Source of the DNA: Leptolinea sp. UBA5203
GTDB taxonomy: Bacteria > Chloroflexota > Anaerolineae > Anaerolineales > Anaerolineaceae
Direction of reading: 5' to 3'
NCBI GenBank assembly: GCA_002412765.1
Contig: DHVR01000037.1
Coordinates: 62,001-126,000 of the forward strand
Length of the DNA stretch: 64,000 nt
A model generated the notes under the pieces. The model saw only the letters and a program-made list of their open reading frames with translations, was not told the origin of the DNA and ran no database searches. Shown piece after piece: positions 62,920-64,000 of the stretch; within the stretch, counting starts at the first letter, position 1, and each line of letters begins with the position of its first letter. The position numbers and the translations under genes are program-made.

Positions 62920-63111
62920 ATGACAACCTTAAACGCAATTTACCCTTTGATCCTCCTCATGGCCGTGATGGGCATGTTGATCTACTCCTTTGTGAGACTG
63001 GAAGTAAACAATACCAGACTGCAGCCCAAAGCCATTCCGATCAAATCCTCCCAGGATGTTGTTGAACAAATTAAGAAATCGGATTTGGATTCGTATTGGA
63101 GGGAAGGATGA
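62920..63111 (+). CDS. Small single-pass membrane protein upstream of msrA
   Basis: 63 residues. AAGGAAAC lies just before the ATG. One hydrophobic helix (YPLILLMAVMGMLIYSFV) is followed by a polar tail ending in DLDSYWREG. The stop overlaps the msrA start (ATGA), so both are translated from one message; it may anchor or assist the reductase, or only be co-regulated. I do not recognise the family. Confidence 0.75.
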   Translation: MTTLNAIYPLILLMAVMGMLIYSFVRLEVNNTRLQPKAIPIKSSQDVVEQIKKSDLDSYWREG

Positions 63112-63740
63112 CAGAGTCTCAAATTAACTTCCAAACCGCAACCTTTGGCATGGGTTGATTCTGGGGACCAGACGCCCGGTTCGGGAGTCTTCCAGGCGTG
63201 CTTCGTACCCGCGTAGGGTATGCCGGGGGAACCGCCCCCTCACCCACCTATCGTACACTGGGTGATCATACGGAAACCTTGCAGATTGATTTCGATCCGC
63301 AGATGATTTCCTACAAAGAATTATTGGATGTGTTTTGGAATGAGCATGAACCTGCTGCCCCGGCTTATTCGCGTCAGTACCGTTCCCTGATTCTTGTCCA
63401 TGATGCACTTCAGCAGCAGATAGCGGAAAAGAGCAAAACAGAACAGGAAAAGCTGACGGGTGTAAAGTACCATACTGCCATTGAGACTTTGCAGATATTT
63501 TACCTGGCGGAGAATTATCATCAGAAATATTACCTGCGCCAGCGATCCAGCCTGATGCACGATCTGCTAATTGCCTATCCGGACGAGCCATCGTTCATTA
63601 ATGCCACTCTCTCTGCCCGCCTGAATGCGGTTGCCGGAGGACACACCAGCGAATCTCTATTGCAGGAACTGGCAGCCAGCCCGTTGCTTTCCGAAAACAC
63701 AAAATTACGTCTCGCTGGCAACAAATTCGCCAATTTCTAG
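63108..63740 (+). CDS. msrA: Peptide-methionine (S)-S-oxide reductase, selenocysteine form
   Basis: 210 residues with an in-frame TGA as codon 17 (63156-63158). The reading is MTESQINFQTATFGMG-U-FWG, so TGA sits where MsrA has its catalytic Cys (GCFWG). Downstream the frame continues with GYAGGTAPSPTYRTLGDHTE, PAYSRQYRS and YHQKYYL, all MsrA motifs. The protein has no cysteine anywhere, hence no resolving Cys. Just after TGA an mRNA hairpin can form: GAC-CCC and GGG-GTC arms with the loop GGTTC (63178-63182) and an outer CTGG/CCAG, at the distance used by bacterial SECIS elements. Reduces methionine-S-sulfoxide in proteins. A caller that stops at TGA starts falsely at GTG 63198. Confidence 0.93.
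63156..63195 (+). promoter_or_regulatory. UGA codon and bSECIS-like hairpin in msrA
   Basis: TGA 63156-63158; lower stem CTGG (63161-63164) with CCAG (63192-63195); GAC (63171-63173) with GTC (63187-63189); CCC (63175-63177) with GGG (63183-63185); apical loop GGTTC. The loop GGU begins 20 bases after the UGA, within the known 16-37 range for SelB-dependent recoding. Confidence 0.75.
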
Positions 63741-63751
63741 ATAAAAGGGTT

Positions 63752-63796
63752 ATTAAAAACGTAGAAGCAATTCATGAATTGCCACTACGTTTTTAA
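63752..63796. repeat. Palindromic repeat after msrA, GTAG...CTAC family
   Basis: The arms TTAAAAACGTAG and CTACGTTTTTAA frame AAGCAATTCATGAATTGCCA. The core GTAGAAGCAATTCATGAATT equals that at 1780-1799. It lies between two converging genes and could terminate both. Confidence 0.8.
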
Positions 63797-63830
63797 CAAA
63801 CTCTCTCTGTATTTTCAAACCCAGGTCAAT

Positions 63831-64000
63831 CTACAATCTGCCAGGGATACAAGTCGGGCAATAGCCAAACAATTCCAGGATATGGCCACTCAAAGCGATT
63901 CCGTATTCTTCAGCAACTTGCGTCAAATGGAAATCCAGGGGGCAAGTATCCAATTCGGTCACCTTATGGCATTCAGGACAGATGATATGGGCGTGGTGAC
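63831..64000 (-). CDS. Fur-family metalloregulator, C-terminal part (cut by window end)
   Basis: The last 55 residues of a minus-strand gene that continues beyond the window. The text reads HHAHIICPECHKVTELDTC at the edge and ends LFGYCPTCIPGRL. The His-rich start and the two Cys pairs (CPEC, CPTC) are the metal-binding and structural zinc sites of the Fur/Zur/PerR C-terminal domain. Which metal it senses cannot be decided from this part. It faces msrA, so a link to oxidative or metal stress (PerR type) is possible but not shown. Confidence 0.85.
   Translation of the reverse strand, partial: HHAHIICPECHKVTELDTCPLDFHLTQVAEEYGIALSGHILELFGYCPTCIPGRL

Noticed and set aside
63108..63197. msrA as a pseudogene broken by a nonsense codon
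   Set aside because: The only stop is at the catalytic Cys, the rest of the frame is intact with all motifs, the start is coupled to the upstream gene, and a SECIS-like hairpin follows. A truncated but active form from 63198 would lack the active site.
63124..63591. 155-codon minus frame opposite msrA
   Set aside because: It is the complement of a clear MsrA gene and has no protein-like motif.

Overview
The window reads like the chromosome of an anaerobic or facultative Chloroflexota bacterium, most likely of the class Anaerolineae. The evidence is several lipoproteins with Thr/Pro-rich spacers after the lipobox, menaquinone-type UbiE, nickel superoxide dismutase, and many short palindromic repeats between genes. 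No 16S rRNA or other phylogenetic marker is present, so this placement is inference. Coding density is high, and most genes lie in short runs of two to five with tight or overlapping junctions.

Layout. 0.3-10 kb: two unknown proteins, a polytopic glycosyltransferase behind alaX, a biotin-dependent carboxyltransferase subunit, an SH3 lipoprotein, an MscS channel, a 45-residue membrane peptide and a DUF547 protein. 10-18 kb: sodN-sodX with a strong promoter and inverted repeat, an AI-2E family permease, DegV, a flippase-like protein coupled to a flavin oxidoreductase, then dnaA behind an AT-rich, palindrome-rich gap that could be oriC. 18-27 kb: an epimerase and a cell-envelope group (LGFP-like lipoprotein, LysM lipoprotein, TPR membrane protein, and a PBP1-like protein whose transpeptidase motifs are eroded). 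27-34.7 kb: MazG-like protein, a membrane protein with an internal duplication, an HELLH protease, UbiE, a VOC protein, a repeat-flanked orphan gene, a HAD phosphatase and an HEFTH protein. 34.8-44.5 kb: miaB, a GTPase, an M23 protein, an AAC(3)-like acetyltransferase, threonine synthase, a GAF-PAS histidine kinase, a divergent metallo-beta-lactamase fold protein, asparaginase and endonuclease III.

44.5-52.6 kb is the most accessory part: degenerate repeats, two EamA transporters, a zinc-ribbon protein, an AT-rich M6-like secreted protease, a VapBC-like toxin-antitoxin pair with a palindromic operator, a SLATT-like two-TM protein, and a tRNA 3'-end remnant that looks like an integration scar. 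52.6-64 kb returns to housekeeping and envelope genes: Gfo/Idh oxidoreductase, UPF0303, SGNH hydrolase, ATC-hydrolase-like protein, beta-propeller lipoprotein, metK behind a SAM-I riboswitch, RNase Z, a DUF362 protein, 1 kb of repeats, and an msrA gene.

The strongest find is msrA at 63108-63740. Its catalytic Cys codon is an in-frame TGA, followed at the right distance by a hairpin with a GGU loop, and the protein has no cysteine at all. This is a selenocysteine MsrA that a standard gene caller would start after the active site. Other points of interest are the metK riboswitch, which seems to act by hiding the ribosome binding site; a set of five genes that look leaderless (-10 box 6-8 bases before ATG, no Shine-Dalgarno); the degenerate PBP; and at least two families of dispersed palindromes.
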